64,000 bases of DNA from Oscillospiraceae bacterium (GCA_902769255.1 CACXOM010000006.1:1-64000); one strand, 5' to 3'; counted from the first letter of the stretch, positions 24,368 to 34,913 are shown. The notes: a model not told the origin generated them from the sequence alone. Numbers and translations: made by a program.

Positions 24368-26611
24368 ATGTTGGATTTTAAACAATGGAACGGATTTAAA
24401 GGCGAGCATTGGCGTGAAGAGATTAATACTCGTGATTTTATTCAAAATAACTATACGCCTTATTTCGGTGACGAAAGTTTTCTTGCAGGACCAACCGCGG
24501 CTACAAACAAGCTTTGGGAAGAATTACAGGATTTGCAAAAGCAAGAGCGTGCCAAAGGCGGCGTTTTGGATATGGATACCGATATTGTTTCGGGCATAAC
24601 CTCGCACGAGCCGGGCTATCTTGATAAAGATTTAGAGAAAATTGTCGGTTTGCAGACCGACAAGCCTTTAAAACGCGCATTTATGCCTTACGGCGGTATA
24701 AGAATGGCGGAAGAGGCGGTAAAAACTTACGGCTATACCCCAAATCCAAAACTGCACAAAATTTTCACACAATATCACAAAACTCACAATCAGGGTGTTT
24801 TTGACGCTTATACCCCTGAAATGCGTTTGGCGAGAAAAAATAAAATTATTACAGGTTTGCCTGACACTTACGGCAGAGGCAGAATTGTAGGCGACTACCG
24901 CAGAATTGCACTTTACGGTATTGACACCTTGGTTAAATCAAAACAATATGATTTAGCGCATTGTGGCAACGGCAAAATGCGTGACGATGTTATTCGTCGC
25001 AGAGAAGAAATTGCAATGCAAATTAAAGCGCTTGAAGAAATTAAAGAAATGGCGCTTTCTTACGGATTTGATATTTCCGAGCCTGCTAAAAATGCAAGCG
25101 AGGCTTGCCAATGGCTTTATTTCGGCTATTTAGCAGCAATAAAAACACAAAACGGCGCCGCAATGAGTGTCGGCAGAATTTCTACATTTTTGGATATTTA
25201 TATTCAGCGTGACCTTGACAACGGCACATTAAACGAGTCGCAGGCGCAAGAGCTTATCGACCATATGGTAATGAAGTTCAGAATGGTAAAATTCGCGCGT
25301 ATTCCTTCTTACAACGAATTGTTCTCAGGCGACCCTGTTTGGGCAACTTTAAGCGTTGCAGGTAAAGGCGATGACGGTCGCTCAATGGTTACCAAAAACG
25401 ATTTCAGATTTTTGCACACACTCGAAAATATGGGACCTTCACCCGAGCCTAACCTTACCGTGCTTTACACAAACAAACTGCCCGAACCTTTCAAAAAATA
25501 TGCGGCAGAAATTTCTATTACAACAAGTTCAATTCAATATGAAAATGATGATGTTATGCGTCCGGTTTGGGGCGACGACTATTCGATTTGCTGTTGTGTT
25601 TCGGCTACTCAAACAGGCAAAGAAATGCAGTTTTTCGGCGCTCGTGCTAACCTTGCAAAATGCTTGATGTACGCTATTAACGGCGGTGTTGACGGCGTTT
25701 CAAAAATGCAAGTAGGCCCGAAATATACACCTATTACTTCGGAATATCTTGATTTTGACGATGTTATGAAAAAATATGACGATATGATGAGTTGGCTTGC
25801 AAGTATTTATGTTCACACATTAAACCTAATTCATTATATGCATGATAAATATAACTATGAAGCGGCTGAAATGGCGCTTATTGACTCGAATGTTCGCAGA
25901 ACTTTTGCAACGGGTATTGCAGGTTTTTCACATGTTGTTGACTCGCTTTCCGCTATTAAATATGCGAAAGTTAAAACAATTCGTGATGAAGACGGAATTG
26001 TTGTTGATTTTGAAACAACAGGCGACTTCCCTCGCTACGGTAACGATGACGACAGAGCCGATGAAATTGCGCTTTGGTTGTTAAACACATTTTTGCAAAA
26101 AATCAAGCAATGCCACACCTACCGTGATTCCGAGCCGACAACTTCGATTTTAACAATCACTTCAAATGTTGTTTACGGCAAAGCGACTTCTGCATTGCCT
26201 GACGGCAGAAAAGCCGGCGAGCCTTTGGCTCCGGGTGCTAACCCTTCTTACGGTGCAGAGCAAAACGGTCTTTTGGCTTCGCTCAACTCTGTTGCAAAAC
26301 TGCCTTATGAATGGGCGCTTGACGGTATTTCAAATACCCAAACCATTCACCCTGACGCTTTGGGTCACGACTTAACCGAGCGCAAAAACAACCTTGTTAA
26401 TGTGCTTGACGGTTATTTTGTAAAAGGCGCTCATCATTTAAATGTTAATGTTTTCGGCAAAGAGAAACTTATTGACGCTATGGAGCACCCTGAAAAACCC
26501 GAATATGCTAACTTTACAATTCGTGTTTCGGGCTATGCCGTTAAATTTATTGATTTAACAAAAGAACAACAGTTAGATGTAATTTCGAGAACTTGCCACA
26601 GTTCTATGTAA
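24368..26611 (+). CDS. pflB: Pyruvate formate-lyase (formate C-acetyltransferase)
   Basis: 747 residues. A glycyl-radical enzyme that splits pyruvate with CoA to acetyl-CoA and formate in anaerobic fermentation. The C-terminal radical loop is RVSGYAV with the radical-bearing Gly at about 722. The active-site cysteine cluster is ICCCVS (C408-C410), of which the last two correspond to the catalytic Cys pair. FxxxRANLAK follows. AAGGAG precedes the ATG. Co-directional with pflA, with a terminator-like hairpin between them. Confidence 0.97.
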   Translation: MLDFKQWNGFKGEHWREEINTRDFIQNNYTPYFGDESFLAGPTAATNKLWEELQDLQKQERAKGGVLDMDTDIVSGITSHEPGYLDKDLEKIVGLQTDKPLKRAFMPYGGIRMAEEAVKTYGYTPNPKLHKIFTQYHKTHNQGVFDAYTPEMRLARKNKIITGLPDTYGRGRIVGDYRRIALYGIDTLVKSKQYDLAHCGNGKMRDDVIRRREEIAMQIKALEEIKEMALSYGFDISEPAKNASEACQWLYFGYLAAIKTQNGAAMSVGRISTFLDIYIQRDLDNGTLNESQAQELIDHMVMKFRMVKFARIPSYNELFSGDPVWATLSVAGKGDDGRSMVTKNDFRFLHTLENMGPSPEPNLTVLYTNKLPEPFKKYAAEISITTSSIQYENDDVMRPVWGDDYSICCCVSATQTGKEMQFFGARANLAKCLMYAINGGVDGVSKMQVGPKYTPITSEYLDFDDVMKKYDDMMSWLASIYVHTLNLIHYMHDKYNYEAAEMALIDSNVRRTFATGIAGFSHVVDSLSAIKYAKVKTIRDEDGIVVDFETTGDFPRYGNDDDRADEIALWLLNTFLQKIKQCHTYRDSEPTTSILTITSNVVYGKATSALPDGRKAGEPLAPGANPSYGAEQNGLLASLNSVAKLPYEWALDGISNTQTIHPDALGHDLTERKNNLVNVLDGYFVKGAHHLNVNVFGKEKLIDAMEHPEKPEYANFTIRVSGYAVKFIDLTKEQQLDVISRTCHSSM

Positions 26612-26616
26612 AAAAC

Positions 26617-26640
26617 GGGAGCGACATGCTCCCATTTTTT
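26617..26640 (+). terminator. Hairpin with T-run between pflB and pflA
   Basis: GGGAGC-GACAT-GCTCCC followed by ATTTTTT. The stem is only 6 bp, so it may act as a partial terminator that lets some transcription reach pflA, giving less activase than lyase. Confidence 0.7.
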
Positions 26641-26670
26641 ATAAACACTAATTTTAACAGGTGAAAAAAT

Positions 26671-27402
26671 ATGGCTATAAAAGGAAAAATTCATTCAACC
26701 GAAAGTTTCGGTGCCGCTGACGGACCGGGAATTCGATTTATAGTGTTTTTTAAAGGCTGTAATATGCGTTGTAAATATTGCCACAACCCTGACACTTGGT
26801 ACGGCAGTGAATTTAAAGAGGTTGACTCTGACGAGTTGATTAACACCGCACTTCGCTACAAAAGTTATTGGGGCGAAAACGGCGGTATTACCGCAAGCGG
26901 CGGCGAACCGCTTTTGCAAATTGACTTTTTGTGCGAACTGTTTAGAAAAGCGAAACAAAAAGGTATTCATACAACACTCGACACCGCAGGGCAACCCTTT
27001 TCTTACGACAAAGCCTTTTTAGAAAAGTTTGATGAACTTATGAAATATTGCGACCTTGTTATGCTTGATATAAAAGAGTTTAACCCCTCTCGCCACCAAG
27101 AATTAACAGGGCAAAAAAATGATAACATTTTAAAAATGGCAAAATATCTTTCTAACATGGGCAAGCCTATGTGGATAAGGTATGTTTTAGTGCCTGAAAA
27201 TACAGATTTTGACGAAGATTTAACCGCTCTTTCAGCGTTTTTAAAAAGTCTTAAAACCGTTGAAAAAGTTGAGGTTTTGCCCTACCACACATTAGGCGTT
27301 TTCAAGTGGGAAAATTTAGGGCTTGATTATAAGCTAAAAGAAATAAATCCGCCGAGAGATGAACGAATAGAAAACGCAAAAAAGATATTAGGCGCAAAAT
27401 AA
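26671..27402 (+). CDS. pflA: Pyruvate formate-lyase activating enzyme
   Basis: 243 residues, a radical SAM protein that makes the glycyl radical on PflB. The 4Fe-4S motif is CNMRCKYC (CxxxCxxC) near residues 30-37, followed by HNPDTW. GGITASGGEPLLQ binds SAM and DTAGQP comes later. An AGGTG site precedes the ATG. Paired with pflB. Confidence 0.97.
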   Translation: MAIKGKIHSTESFGAADGPGIRFIVFFKGCNMRCKYCHNPDTWYGSEFKEVDSDELINTALRYKSYWGENGGITASGGEPLLQIDFLCELFRKAKQKGIHTTLDTAGQPFSYDKAFLEKFDELMKYCDLVMLDIKEFNPSRHQELTGQKNDNILKMAKYLSNMGKPMWIRYVLVPENTDFDEDLTALSAFLKSLKTVEKVEVLPYHTLGVFKWENLGLDYKLKEINPPRDERIENAKKILGAK

Positions 27403-27403
27403 A

Positions 27404-27431
27404 AAGCAACCGTTTTGGTTGCTTTTTTGTT
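27404..27431. terminator. Bidirectional terminator after pflA
   Basis: AAGCAACC-GTTTT-GGTTGCTT followed by TTTTTTGTT, placed between the convergent pflA and the gene at 27434. Confidence 0.88.
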
Positions 27432-27433
27432 AT

Positions 27434-28204
27434 TTAGATATATAAATCATCGTCATCATTTTTAGGTTTTGGCGGTTGATTATTCTGCTTTTTAAACGAA
27501 GAAATATCAACAACCGTTGTTTTTTCAAGATTTTCATCACGCTTATTTTGGCGGTCAAATCTTGCTGAAGTATCTAATTTAGGATTGCTGTTTTGTTTAT
27601 TAGCTTGTTTTCTAAACTGGTTATTGTTAGGCGGTGTAGGTCTTCTTCTCATATTACCGCCTTTTTTTCCGTACTTTTTTCTGTAACGAACATTAACAGC
27701 AATCAAAGCGATAATACAACCTATTGCTACAATAATTGAAATCCATTTAAGCGGACGATATTTTTTACCGTAGTCCGAAATACCTTTTTTGGCAAGTGTT
27801 GTAGCTTCAGTCACTTCTTCAGTAGTTTCCTCAAGCTCTTCAGTTGTAAAAGCTTCAGTTTGCTCTTCAGTTGTAGCTTCGCTAACGGCAGCTGCTGCCG
27901 AAGCATTTGTGGTTTGAACAGCAGTAGTAGTCTGTGCAGTCGCTTTAGTTTGTGCCAAAGTTGTAGTTGTTGTTTTAGTAGTAGGGTCTTTTCGAGTACC
28001 TTTAGTTGTTTTGGCAGTAGTATTTTTGGTAGTTACAATTGTTTTTGATGGCGAATTTTTGGTAGTAGTCACAGCGGTTGTAGCTTTAGTAGCAACGGTT
28101 TCTTTTTCAGTTTTTTCGGTAGTTGCCGAAGCTAAAACAAATGAAAAAATGCTAAACGCCAAAACAATTAACAAAGCCGCAGAAATAAGTCTGTAATTTC
28201 TCAT
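27434..28204 (-). CDS. Thr-rich membrane protein of unknown function
   Basis: About 256 residues from the ATG at 28204 (AAAAGGTG upstream). A signal peptide or anchor (residues 4-26), then about 110 residues almost all Thr, Ala, Lys and Glu, then one membrane helix (about 152-173, WISIIVAIGCIIALIAV) and a basic, Asn/Gln-rich cytoplasmic tail ending in an acidic DDDDLYI. Low complexity outside suggests an O-glycosylated or extended stalk. No domain recognised. It follows proS by 12 bases on the same strand. Confidence 0.7.
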   Translation of the reverse strand: MRNYRLISAALLIVLAFSIFSFVLASATTEKTEKETVATKATTAVTTTKNSPSKTIVTTKNTTAKTTKGTRKDPTTKTTTTTLAQTKATAQTTTAVQTTNASAAAAVSEATTEEQTEAFTTEELEETTEEVTEATTLAKKGISDYGKKYRPLKWISIIVAIGCIIALIAVNVRYRKKYGKKGGNMRRRPTPPNNNQFRKQANKQNSNPKLDTSARFDRQNKRDENLEKTTVVDISSFKKQNNQPPKPKNDDDDLYI

Positions 28205-28216
28205 AAAATACACCTT

Positions 28217-29659
28217 TTAATAAGCCTTTCCCCAATAAACAAGTTTTTTGGCAGGTTTGCCGCAACAAACACATTTATCGGAAATTTTTTCATCTGTAAA
28301 AGGAATACATCTTGAACCTACGCCGGTAATTTCTTTTACTTTATCTTCACATTCTTCGCTTTCGCACCACATTGCTTTTACAAAGCCGTCACCGTTTTTC
28401 TCTAAAACTTCTTTGATTTCGTCCATTGTGGTACAAGCATATGTTCTTTTTTCACGGTTTTCAAGTGCTTTTTCATAAATGCCTTTGTGAACCGCTTTTA
28501 ATTTTTCATCAATCTTTTGTGCTAAATCGTCAAGCGAAACAACCTCTTTTTCGCCGTTGTGACGGGTAACCAAAACGCAAGCGTTATTTTCAATATCTCT
28601 CGGTCCGATTTCAAGACGAAGCGGAACACCTTTCATTTCATATTCGGCAAATTTCCAGCCTGGCGAATTGTCGCTGTCGTCAATTTTTGCTCTAAAACCT
28701 AATTCTTTAATTTTTTCGCAAATTTCGGTTGCTTTTTCAACAACACCCTCTTTATGAGCGGCGATTGGAATAACAACAACCTGTGTTGGTGCTACCGCCG
28801 GCGGTAAAACAAGACCGTTATTATCGCCGTGAGTCATAATAATTGCACCGATTAAACGAGTTGTAACACCCCAAGAGGTTTGGTGCGGATAGACTTTTTT
28901 ATTATCTTTATCAGAAAACTGAATGTCAAACGCTTTTGCAAAGCCATCACCAAAATAGTGCGAAGTGCCGGCTTGCAAAGCCTTGCCGTCGTGCATTAAA
29001 GCCTCGATTGCATAGGTTGAAACTGCGCCTGCGAATTTGTCAGACTCGGTTTTTTTGCCTTTTACAACCGGCATTGCGAGAATCTGCTCGCAAAAATCGG
29101 CATAAACATTAAGCATTTTTTCTGTTTCTTCAATCGCCTCTTCGGCAGTTGCATGAATTGTATGACCCTCTTGCCACAAAAATTCACGAGAACGCAGGAA
29201 AGGACGGGTAGTTTTTTCCCAACGAACAACCGAAACCCATTGGTTATAAAGTTTTGGCAAATCACGATAAGAATGAACAATATTTTTGTAATGCTCGCAG
29301 AAAAGTGTTTCAGAAGTCGGGCGAACGCAAAGGCGTTCTTCTAACTGCTCAGTTCCTCCGTGAGTTACCCAAGCAACTTCGGGAGCAAAACCTTCAACAT
29401 GGTCTTTTTCCTTTTGCAAAAGTGATTCCGGAATAAACATAGGCATACAAACATTTTCATGCCCTGTTTTTTTAAATCTTGAATCGAGTTCTTTTTGAAT
29501 ATTCTCCCAAATTGCGTAACCGTAAGGGCGAATTACCATACAACCCTTTACGCTGGTATATTCGATTAATTCCGCTTTTTTGCAAATGTCAGTATACCAT
29601 TTGGCAAAATCCTCGTCCATTGAGGTAATTTGGTCAACTTTCATTTTATTTCCTGCCAT
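28217..29659 (-). CDS. proS: Prolyl-tRNA synthetase (ProS type 3, archaeal/eukaryote-like)
   Basis: 480 residues, lacking the 180-residue editing insertion of the E. coli type. Class II motifs are visible ([32 protein letters not shown]), an anticodon-binding domain ([12 protein letters not shown]...), and a zinc-type C-terminal domain ending [18 protein letters not shown]. Typical of one of two ProRS types in Clostridia. GGAGG precedes the ATG. Confidence 0.96.
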   Translation of the reverse strand: MAGNKMKVDQITSMDEDFAKWYTDICKKAELIEYTSVKGCMVIRPYGYAIWENIQKELDSRFKKTGHENVCMPMFIPESLLQKEKDHVEGFAPEVAWVTHGGTEQLEERLCVRPTSETLFCEHYKNIVHSYRDLPKLYNQWVSVVRWEKTTRPFLRSREFLWQEGHTIHATAEEAIEETEKMLNVYADFCEQILAMPVVKGKKTESDKFAGAVSTYAIEALMHDGKALQAGTSHYFGDGFAKAFDIQFSDKDNKKVYPHQTSWGVTTRLIGAIIMTHGDNNGLVLPPAVAPTQVVVIPIAAHKEGVVEKATEICEKIKELGFRAKIDDSDNSPGWKFAEYEMKGVPLRLEIGPRDIENNACVLVTRHNGEKEVVSLDDLAQKIDEKLKAVHKGIYEKALENREKRTYACTTMDEIKEVLEKNGDGFVKAMWCESEECEDKVKEITGVGSRCIPFTDEKISDKCVCCGKPAKKLVYWGKAY

Positions 29660-29697
29660 TGTGCGACCTCCGTAATTTTTAAAACTATATCTAAATT

Positions 29698-29726
29698 ATT
29701 ATATTATAAAATTCGCCTGATTTCAA
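29698..29726 (-). promoter_or_regulatory. Promoter of proS
   Basis: Minus strand TTGAAA (29721-29726), 17 bases, TATAAT (29698-29703), in the gap after gpsA. Confidence 0.75.
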
Positions 29727-29741
29727 CATTTTTTGCAAATT

Positions 29742-30725
29742 TTAAAAAATCTCTTGTTTTTTATCTCTTGTCATAAGATTTTTAACTGTTTCTTTTACAT
29801 TCATATTTTCATATAAAACTTTGTAACACTCGTTTACAATCGGCATTTCAACGCCGTATTTTTCCGAAAGCTTTTTAGCGGCGGCGCAAGCAAAATAGCC
29901 CTCAACCGTGCCGACTTTTTCTTTTGCACTCGCTACATCTTCGCCTTCGCCTACTAATTTGCCGAAACTGCGGTTTCTTGAATGAGCCGAAGTACAAGTT
30001 ACAACCAAATCGCCTATTCCCGAAAGTCCTGCAAAAGTTTGCGCTTTTGCACCCAAGGCAACGCCTAATTTCGACATTTCGTGAATTCCTCTTGTTATTA
30101 AAGCGGCAATTGTGTTGTCGCCAAGTTTCAAACCTACGATAATTCCTGCGGCAACTGCTATAATATTTTTAAGTGCTGCGCCTGTTTCAACGCCGATTAC
30201 ATCGGTATTGGTGTAAATTCTGAAATAATCGTTTGACAAAGCGTTTTGAACTGTTGTAGCAGCGTTTACATCTTCACTTGCCGAAACAATTGATGTAGGA
30301 ATTTTTCTGCCGACTTCTTCTGCGTGAGAAGGTCCCGAAAGTGCCACAACAGGATTATTAGGCAAACTTTCTTTTATAATTTGCGAAAATCTTTTTAAAG
30401 TGGTTTTTTCAAAACCCTTTGCAACCGACACAACAATAGTATTCTCACTTATGTAGTTTTTAAGCATTTCGGCGGTTTCCTTTACCGCAAACGAGGGTGT
30501 TGCGATAATAACAATATCGCTTCCTTTTATATCTTCACAATCCGAAGTTAAAGCAATTTCGCTTGGCAATTTAACACCTTTTAACAGCGGATTTTCGCCT
30601 GTTTTTTTAATGTTTTCTATCTCACTTGGAAATTTACCCCAAATAACAGTTTTGTGAGAACAGTCGTTGCTTAAAATTGCAAGCGCAGTTCCCCAACCGC
30701 CTGAACCTAAAACAGTAATTTTCAT
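29742..30725 (-). CDS. gpsA: Glycerol-3-phosphate dehydrogenase (NAD(P)+)
   Basis: About 327 residues from the ATG at 30725, which has AGAGGG 9 bases upstream. Reduces dihydroxyacetone phosphate to glycerol 3-phosphate for lipid synthesis. Rossmann start ITVLGSGGWGTALA, then VSVAKGFE, ALSGPSHAEEV and the catalytic-Lys segment GAALKNIIAVAAGI. Directly follows plsY, so acceptor synthesis and first acylation are co-expressed. Confidence 0.96.
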   Translation of the reverse strand: MKITVLGSGGWGTALAILSNDCSHKTVIWGKFPSEIENIKKTGENPLLKGVKLPSEIALTSDCEDIKGSDIVIIATPSFAVKETAEMLKNYISENTIVVSVAKGFEKTTLKRFSQIIKESLPNNPVVALSGPSHAEEVGRKIPTSIVSASEDVNAATTVQNALSNDYFRIYTNTDVIGVETGAALKNIIAVAAGIIVGLKLGDNTIAALITRGIHEMSKLGVALGAKAQTFAGLSGIGDLVVTCTSAHSRNRSFGKLVGEGEDVASAKEKVGTVEGYFACAAAKKLSEKYGVEMPIVNECYKVLYENMNVKETVKNLMTRDKKQEIF

Positions 30726-30730
30726 AAAAA

Positions 30731-31462
30731 TCAACCCTCTTTTTTTACTGAAAATTTCTTTTCTTCGCCTTTTATCAGTCTTTTAATGTTTTCGTGGTGT
30801 TTTAAAATAACCATTAAAGACATTACCGCCATTAAACAAGTGGCAACTAACGCCTGATGAGAGCCGAACAAAACATATTCACTCGATTTATCAAAGAAAA
30901 TATAAGAAAGCGGAATTGCCACTAAAACCGCAATAATTGATGAAATTGAAACGATTTTTGAAGCAAAAACGCTGATTAAAAACGTAATAAACGCAAATAA
31001 TGCAGTAAACGGTGAAAAAGCAGCGGCAGAGCCGACAATGGTTGAAACGCCTTTTCCGCCTTTAAAACCGAAATAAATCGGGAACATATGCCCTAAAAGG
31101 CAAAAAACGCCCATTAAAAACGCTACAATATCGGGATTTAAGTAGTTTTCGGCACCCGAAAAAGAATTTTTGCTATCGAAAATTTTAACTAAAAGCGAGG
31201 CTAATTCTAAAAACAAATATTTGCCCAAAAGCACCGAAACAGTACCTTTTAAAAAGTCGCCCAAAAATGTAAAAATGCCGAGTTTTTTGCCTGCGGTTCT
31301 CATAACGTTTGTCATACCCGCATTGCCCGAGCCGTGCTCACGAACATCGGTATGAGCAAATTTTTTGGTAAAAATAATTGCAAAATTAACGCTACAAATT
31401 AAATAAGATATAATGCAGAAAATTAAAACCGATATAAAAATTGCAATTTTTCCGCTTAACAT
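30731..31462 (-). CDS. plsY: Acyl-phosphate:glycerol-3-phosphate acyltransferase PlsY
   Basis: 243 residues with five to six membrane segments. The family motifs are EHGSGNAGMTNVMRTAGKK (N-terminal), GFKGGKGVST (middle) and a C-terminal HHENIKRLIKGEEKK. Longer than the usual 200 residues because of an insertion around residues 85-105. The ATG overlaps the der stop (TGATG). Order der-plsY-gpsA is common in Firmicutes. Confidence 0.95.
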   Translation of the reverse strand: MLSGKIAIFISVLIFCIISYLICSVNFAIIFTKKFAHTDVREHGSGNAGMTNVMRTAGKKLGIFTFLGDFLKGTVSVLLGKYLFLELASLLVKIFDSKNSFSGAENYLNPDIVAFLMGVFCLLGHMFPIYFGFKGGKGVSTIVGSAAAFSPFTALFAFITFLISVFASKIVSISSIIAVLVAIPLSYIFFDKSSEYVLFGSHQALVATCLMAVMSLMVILKHHENIKRLIKGEEKKFSVKKEG

Positions 31463-32787
31463 CAAAATTTTTCTCCCCGTTCTCTGACGATTATTTTAAT
31501 CGGCGTACCCTCTAAGCCGAAAGTCTGCCTTATTTGATTTTCTATGTACCTTTGATAAGAAAAATGGAACAAATCTTTATTGTTGCAAAAGCAAACAAAA
31601 GTCGGCGGTGCCGAAGTCGGCTGTGTCATATAATAAATTTTAAGTCTTTTACCTTTGTCTGAAGGCGGTTGCACCCTTGCGGTAGCCTCTGCCAAAAGTT
31701 CGTTAAGTCGACCTGTCGAAATTCGCATATTGTTTTGAGTGTAAACATATTTGATTTTCTCCATAAGTCCGTCTAAACGCTGACCTGTAAGCGCTGAAAT
31801 AAAAATTATCGGCGCATAAGACATAAACGAAAAATCAACCATTAAATCTTTACGGTAATTGTCCATAGTTTTGCCGTCTTTTTCGATTAAATCCCACTTG
31901 TTAACGGCGATAATGCAGGCTTTTCCGCCCTCAAGCGCAATTGAGGCAACTTTTGAGTCCTGCTCGGTAAAGCCCTCTGACGCATCAATCATAATAACGC
32001 AAACATCTGCTCGCTCAACCGCCATTTTCGCACGAATTACCGAATATTTTTCGATTTTTTCATCAACTCGTGATTTTCGGCGAAGTCCTGCGGTATCAAT
32101 AAAATTAAATTTGCCGTATTTATTTTCAACAGTAAAATCAATCGCATCGCGGGTAGTGCCGGCAATGTCGGAAACAATTGCGCGCTCATCGCCCGCAATT
32201 TTGTTAATAAGCGATGACTTACCTGCGTTTGGTTTGCCTATAATAGCAACATTTATCGGCTTTTCGCCGTCTGTTTCCTCTTCATCTTCAAAAATTAAAT
32301 GTTCGAAGGCGGCATCTAAAAGGTCGCCTGTGCCGTGGCCGTGAACCGAAGAAACGGCAACAGGGTCGCCAAGTCCCAAATTATAAAACTCGTAAAATTC
32401 GGGTGGTGCCTCGCCTATTTTATCACATTTATTAACGCAAAGCACAACCGGTTTGCCTGATTTTTGAAGCATTGAGGCAACCTCTGAATCAGCAGAAGTT
32501 ACGCCTGATTTTAAATCTACCACAAAAATTATGGCCTGCGCCATATCGATAGCGAGATTTGCCTGCGCTCTCATTTGCGATAAAATAACATCGTCAGTTT
32601 TCGGCTCAATACCGCCTGTGTCGATAAGCGTTACCGTTTTGCCACGCCAGTCGCAATCGCCGAAAATTCTGTCCCTTGTAACACCGGGAGTATCGTCGAC
32701 AATTGAAAGGCGCTGACCTATTAATTTATTAAAAAGTGTGGATTTGCCGACATTAGGTCGTCCCACAACTGCAATTATCGGTTTCAT
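31462..32787 (-). CDS. der: GTPase Der (EngA), ribosome assembly
   Basis: About 441 residues from the ATG at 32787, which has AGGAG upstream. Tandem G domains: G1 motifs are GRPNVGKST (residues 8-16) and GKPNAGKSS (near 183), with VNKCDK and VNKWD as the G4 motifs. A KH-like C-terminal domain ends KIIVRERGEKF. Acts in 50S subunit maturation. Confidence 0.97.
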   Translation of the reverse strand: MKPIIAVVGRPNVGKSTLFNKLIGQRLSIVDDTPGVTRDRIFGDCDWRGKTVTLIDTGGIEPKTDDVILSQMRAQANLAIDMAQAIIFVVDLKSGVTSADSEVASMLQKSGKPVVLCVNKCDKIGEAPPEFYEFYNLGLGDPVAVSSVHGHGTGDLLDAAFEHLIFEDEEETDGEKPINVAIIGKPNAGKSSLINKIAGDERAIVSDIAGTTRDAIDFTVENKYGKFNFIDTAGLRRKSRVDEKIEKYSVIRAKMAVERADVCVIMIDASEGFTEQDSKVASIALEGGKACIIAVNKWDLIEKDGKTMDNYRKDLMVDFSFMSYAPIIFISALTGQRLDGLMEKIKYVYTQNNMRISTGRLNELLAEATARVQPPSDKGKRLKIYYMTQPTSAPPTFVCFCNNKDLFHFSYQRYIENQIRQTFGLEGTPIKIIVRERGEKF

Positions 32788-32803
32788 AAAAATTTCTCCT
32801 GTT

Positions 32804-34111
32804 TTATTCGTTGTCAAACAACGCTTCTAAAAGCGCCATACCGTCACAATCGGTAATTTTTATTTTAACGCCGAGTTCTTTTTCAATTTCTTTTGGGCTT
32901 AAATCATCTAAAAAAACATCGCCCTCAGAGCGCAACATTGCGCTCGAAATAAGCAGTTTTCCGAGATTTTCTCTGCCCTTTAAATTTTTAATTAAATCGG
33001 ACCCTGTTATTAGTCCTGTGGTGGTAATAAGCGGACCAAAAAAGTAATTTTCTATCGGTATTACCTCACAATTAATATTATGCCACTTTTCACTCGCATA
33101 ATCAACAAGTTTTTTTATTAATTTATAAGCGCCCTTGCCTGTTGGAATTGTAAGTTTTTCGCCTTTTGGCGTTTCGCCCTCATACATTTTGCAGGCGGTT
33201 TTAAACTGCGAAAGCATTAAAGCGCTCATTCCTACGCCGTTTTCAAGTTGCAACATTTCGCCGTAATAACTCTCATCGGGCATTTCAATTTCAGCCAAAT
33301 TGTAAAACTCATCAGAGGGGTAAAAAAGCCTGTCGCCGTATTTTTCAACGCATTTATCGCCAATTTCATTCATAATGTCAATTACCGCTTTTGCGGTTTG
33401 TTTGTTAAAAGGCTCTAATTTTTCAAGCCCTTCTCTGTGTTTTGTAAGCCCGACGGGAACAGCCGCTACTGATTCAACATTCGGGTAGAGTTTTTCAAGG
33501 TCTAAAAGAGTTTTTCGAAGTTCTTCACCATCGTTGTAATTCGGCACCAAAACCAACTGACAGTTTATTTTAATGCCGTTTTCGCAAAGGCGGTACATAT
33601 GGCGAAGCGCATCGCCTGCAAAGCGGTTTTTCATCATTTTACAGCGAAGTTTGGGGTTAGTTGTATGCACCGAAATATTAATAGGGGTGATTTTCATTTT
33701 AATAATTCGGTCAATTTCTTCATCGGTAACGTTAGTAAGCGTTATATAATTGCCGAAAAGAAACGAAAGGCGCGCATCGTCATCTTTAAAATAAAGCGTT
33801 TCTCTCATATTCGGCGGCATTTGGTCAATAAAGCAAAAAATACACCCGTTTCTACAAGAGCGTTGCTTATCCATCAAATAAGTTTCAAAAGAAAGACCAA
33901 TATCGTCATATTCTTCTTTTTTTATTTTCACATTACGGCGTTTGCCGTTTTCTTTTTCAATAACAAGTTTAATTTTTTTCTCGGTGCAGTAAAAACGGTA
34001 ATCGAGAATATCGGTTATATTATTTTTGTTGATTGAAATTAAAATATCGCCTTTTTTTATGCCTTTTTTATCGGCAATTGAGCCTTTTTCAACCGATTCG
34101 ATTTTAACCAT
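32804..34111 (-). CDS. PDZ/radical SAM/DUF512 protein
   Basis: 435 residues. A PDZ-like N-terminal domain (IADKKGIKKGDILISIN), a CxxxCxxC cluster at C86, C90 and C93 (CRNGCIFC), then a DUF512 C-terminal domain with LENGVGM and TGLITGSDL. The family is widespread beside der in Firmicutes, but its reaction is not established. The Cys cluster indicates a 4Fe-4S radical SAM chemistry. GGCGGTG precedes the ATG. Confidence 0.9.
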   Translation of the reverse strand: MVKIESVEKGSIADKKGIKKGDILISINKNNITDILDYRFYCTEKKIKLVIEKENGKRRNVKIKKEEYDDIGLSFETYLMDKQRSCRNGCIFCFIDQMPPNMRETLYFKDDDARLSFLFGNYITLTNVTDEEIDRIIKMKITPINISVHTTNPKLRCKMMKNRFAGDALRHMYRLCENGIKINCQLVLVPNYNDGEELRKTLLDLEKLYPNVESVAAVPVGLTKHREGLEKLEPFNKQTAKAVIDIMNEIGDKCVEKYGDRLFYPSDEFYNLAEIEMPDESYYGEMLQLENGVGMSALMLSQFKTACKMYEGETPKGEKLTIPTGKGAYKLIKKLVDYASEKWHNINCEVIPIENYFFGPLITTTGLITGSDLIKNLKGRENLGKLLISSAMLRSEGDVFLDDLSPKEIEKELGVKIKITDCDGMALLEALFDNE

Positions 34112-34143
34112 TTTTTCACCGCCTTTTGAAAAAATTTCTTCTA

Positions 34144-34184
34144 AGAAAAAGGGGAAGGAAATTTTTACAAAAATCTCCTTCCCT
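34144..34184 (-). terminator. Terminator after rpmF
   Basis: On the minus strand GGGAAGGAGATTTTT pairs with AAATTTCCTTCCCC and is followed by TTTTT. It separates yceD-rpmF from DUF512-der-plsY-gpsA. Confidence 0.82.
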
Positions 34185-34199
34185 GATAATGACCTGAAA

Positions 34200-34385
34200 T
34201 TAGTCCTCTTTAACCTCTACAACCTGTCTGCCGTTGTAGTAACCGCAAGCCTTACACATTCTGTGTGCTCTTGTGTATTCGCCGCATCTCGGACATTTTG
34301 TGAGTTCCGGAGCACTCATTTTCCAAACGCTTGAACGTCTTTTATCTCTTCTTGTTGAAGAAACTCTTCTCTTTGGTACTGCCAT
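34200..34385 (-). CDS. rpmF: 50S ribosomal protein L32
   Basis: 61 residues, full length. The start [18 protein letters not shown] is diagnostic. It has a zinc ribbon made of CPRC and CKAC, so this is the zinc-binding (C+) form of L32. AGGAGGTG precedes the ATG. It is paired with the upstream DUF177 gene. Confidence 0.97.
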   Translation of the reverse strand: MAVPKRRVSSTRRDKRRSSVWKMSAPELTKCPRCGEYTRAHRMCKACGYYNGRQVVEVKED

Positions 34386-34421
34386 TTTGGCACCTCCTTA
34401 TTACAAATAGGATATATGGAA

Positions 34422-34913
34422 CTAATCATAAAATTCGGACAATTTTGCCCAACGCTCGTCAACCTCGGGTTTACAAATACATTCTTCTGTATTTAAGTTT
34501 TTTCCGCATTTTGGGCACAAACCTTTGCAATCCTCTTTACAAAGGAACAAAAAAGGCAAGCCCAAAATAATATCGGAACGAATTAAATCTTCAAGGTCGA
34601 GTTCCATATTCTCTGACACGATGAAATCTGATTCATCTTCATCTGCCGAGGAGTTTACGATAATATGATCAATTGGAATTTCAAAGGTTTTTTCGGTTAT
34701 TGCACAACACCTGTCGCACGGCGCTTTGTAAACAAACGAAGCAGTCGCTTCAAGTCTTACAACTTCGGCACGCATAAACACCGAGCCTACAACGCTTATT
34801 GGCGAGCTAATTGGATTAATACCGCTGACTTCTAAATCTGAAAAATCAAATTTTTCATCAATCGGTATACTCTGTGTTTTGCCTGAAAAAACGCTTCTTA
34901 AATCAATGCTCAT
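34422..34913 (-). CDS. yceD: DUF177/YceD family protein
   Basis: 163 residues. YceD-type proteins are encoded next to rpmF in most bacteria and are linked to 23S rRNA metabolism. The middle (APCDRCCAITEKTFEI) and the C-terminal Cys-rich part (CKEDCKGLCPKCGKNLNTEEC) match the family. First gene of the yceD-rpmF transcript. Confidence 0.92.
   Translation of the reverse strand: MSIDLRSVFSGKTQSIPIDEKFDFSDLEVSGINPISSPISVVGSVFMRAEVVRLEATASFVYKAPCDRCCAITEKTFEIPIDHIIVNSSADEDESDFIVSENMELDLEDLIRSDIILGLPFLFLCKEDCKGLCPKCGKNLNTEECICKPEVDERWAKLSEFYD

Noticed and set aside
31859..32344. Plus-strand frame of 161 codons inside der
   Set aside because: It is antisense to the second half of der, with Ser/Ile-rich shadow composition.
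34026..34334. Plus-strand frame over the DUF512 start, the terminator and rpmF
   Set aside because: It crosses a terminator and two real genes on the other strand and has no ribosome binding site.
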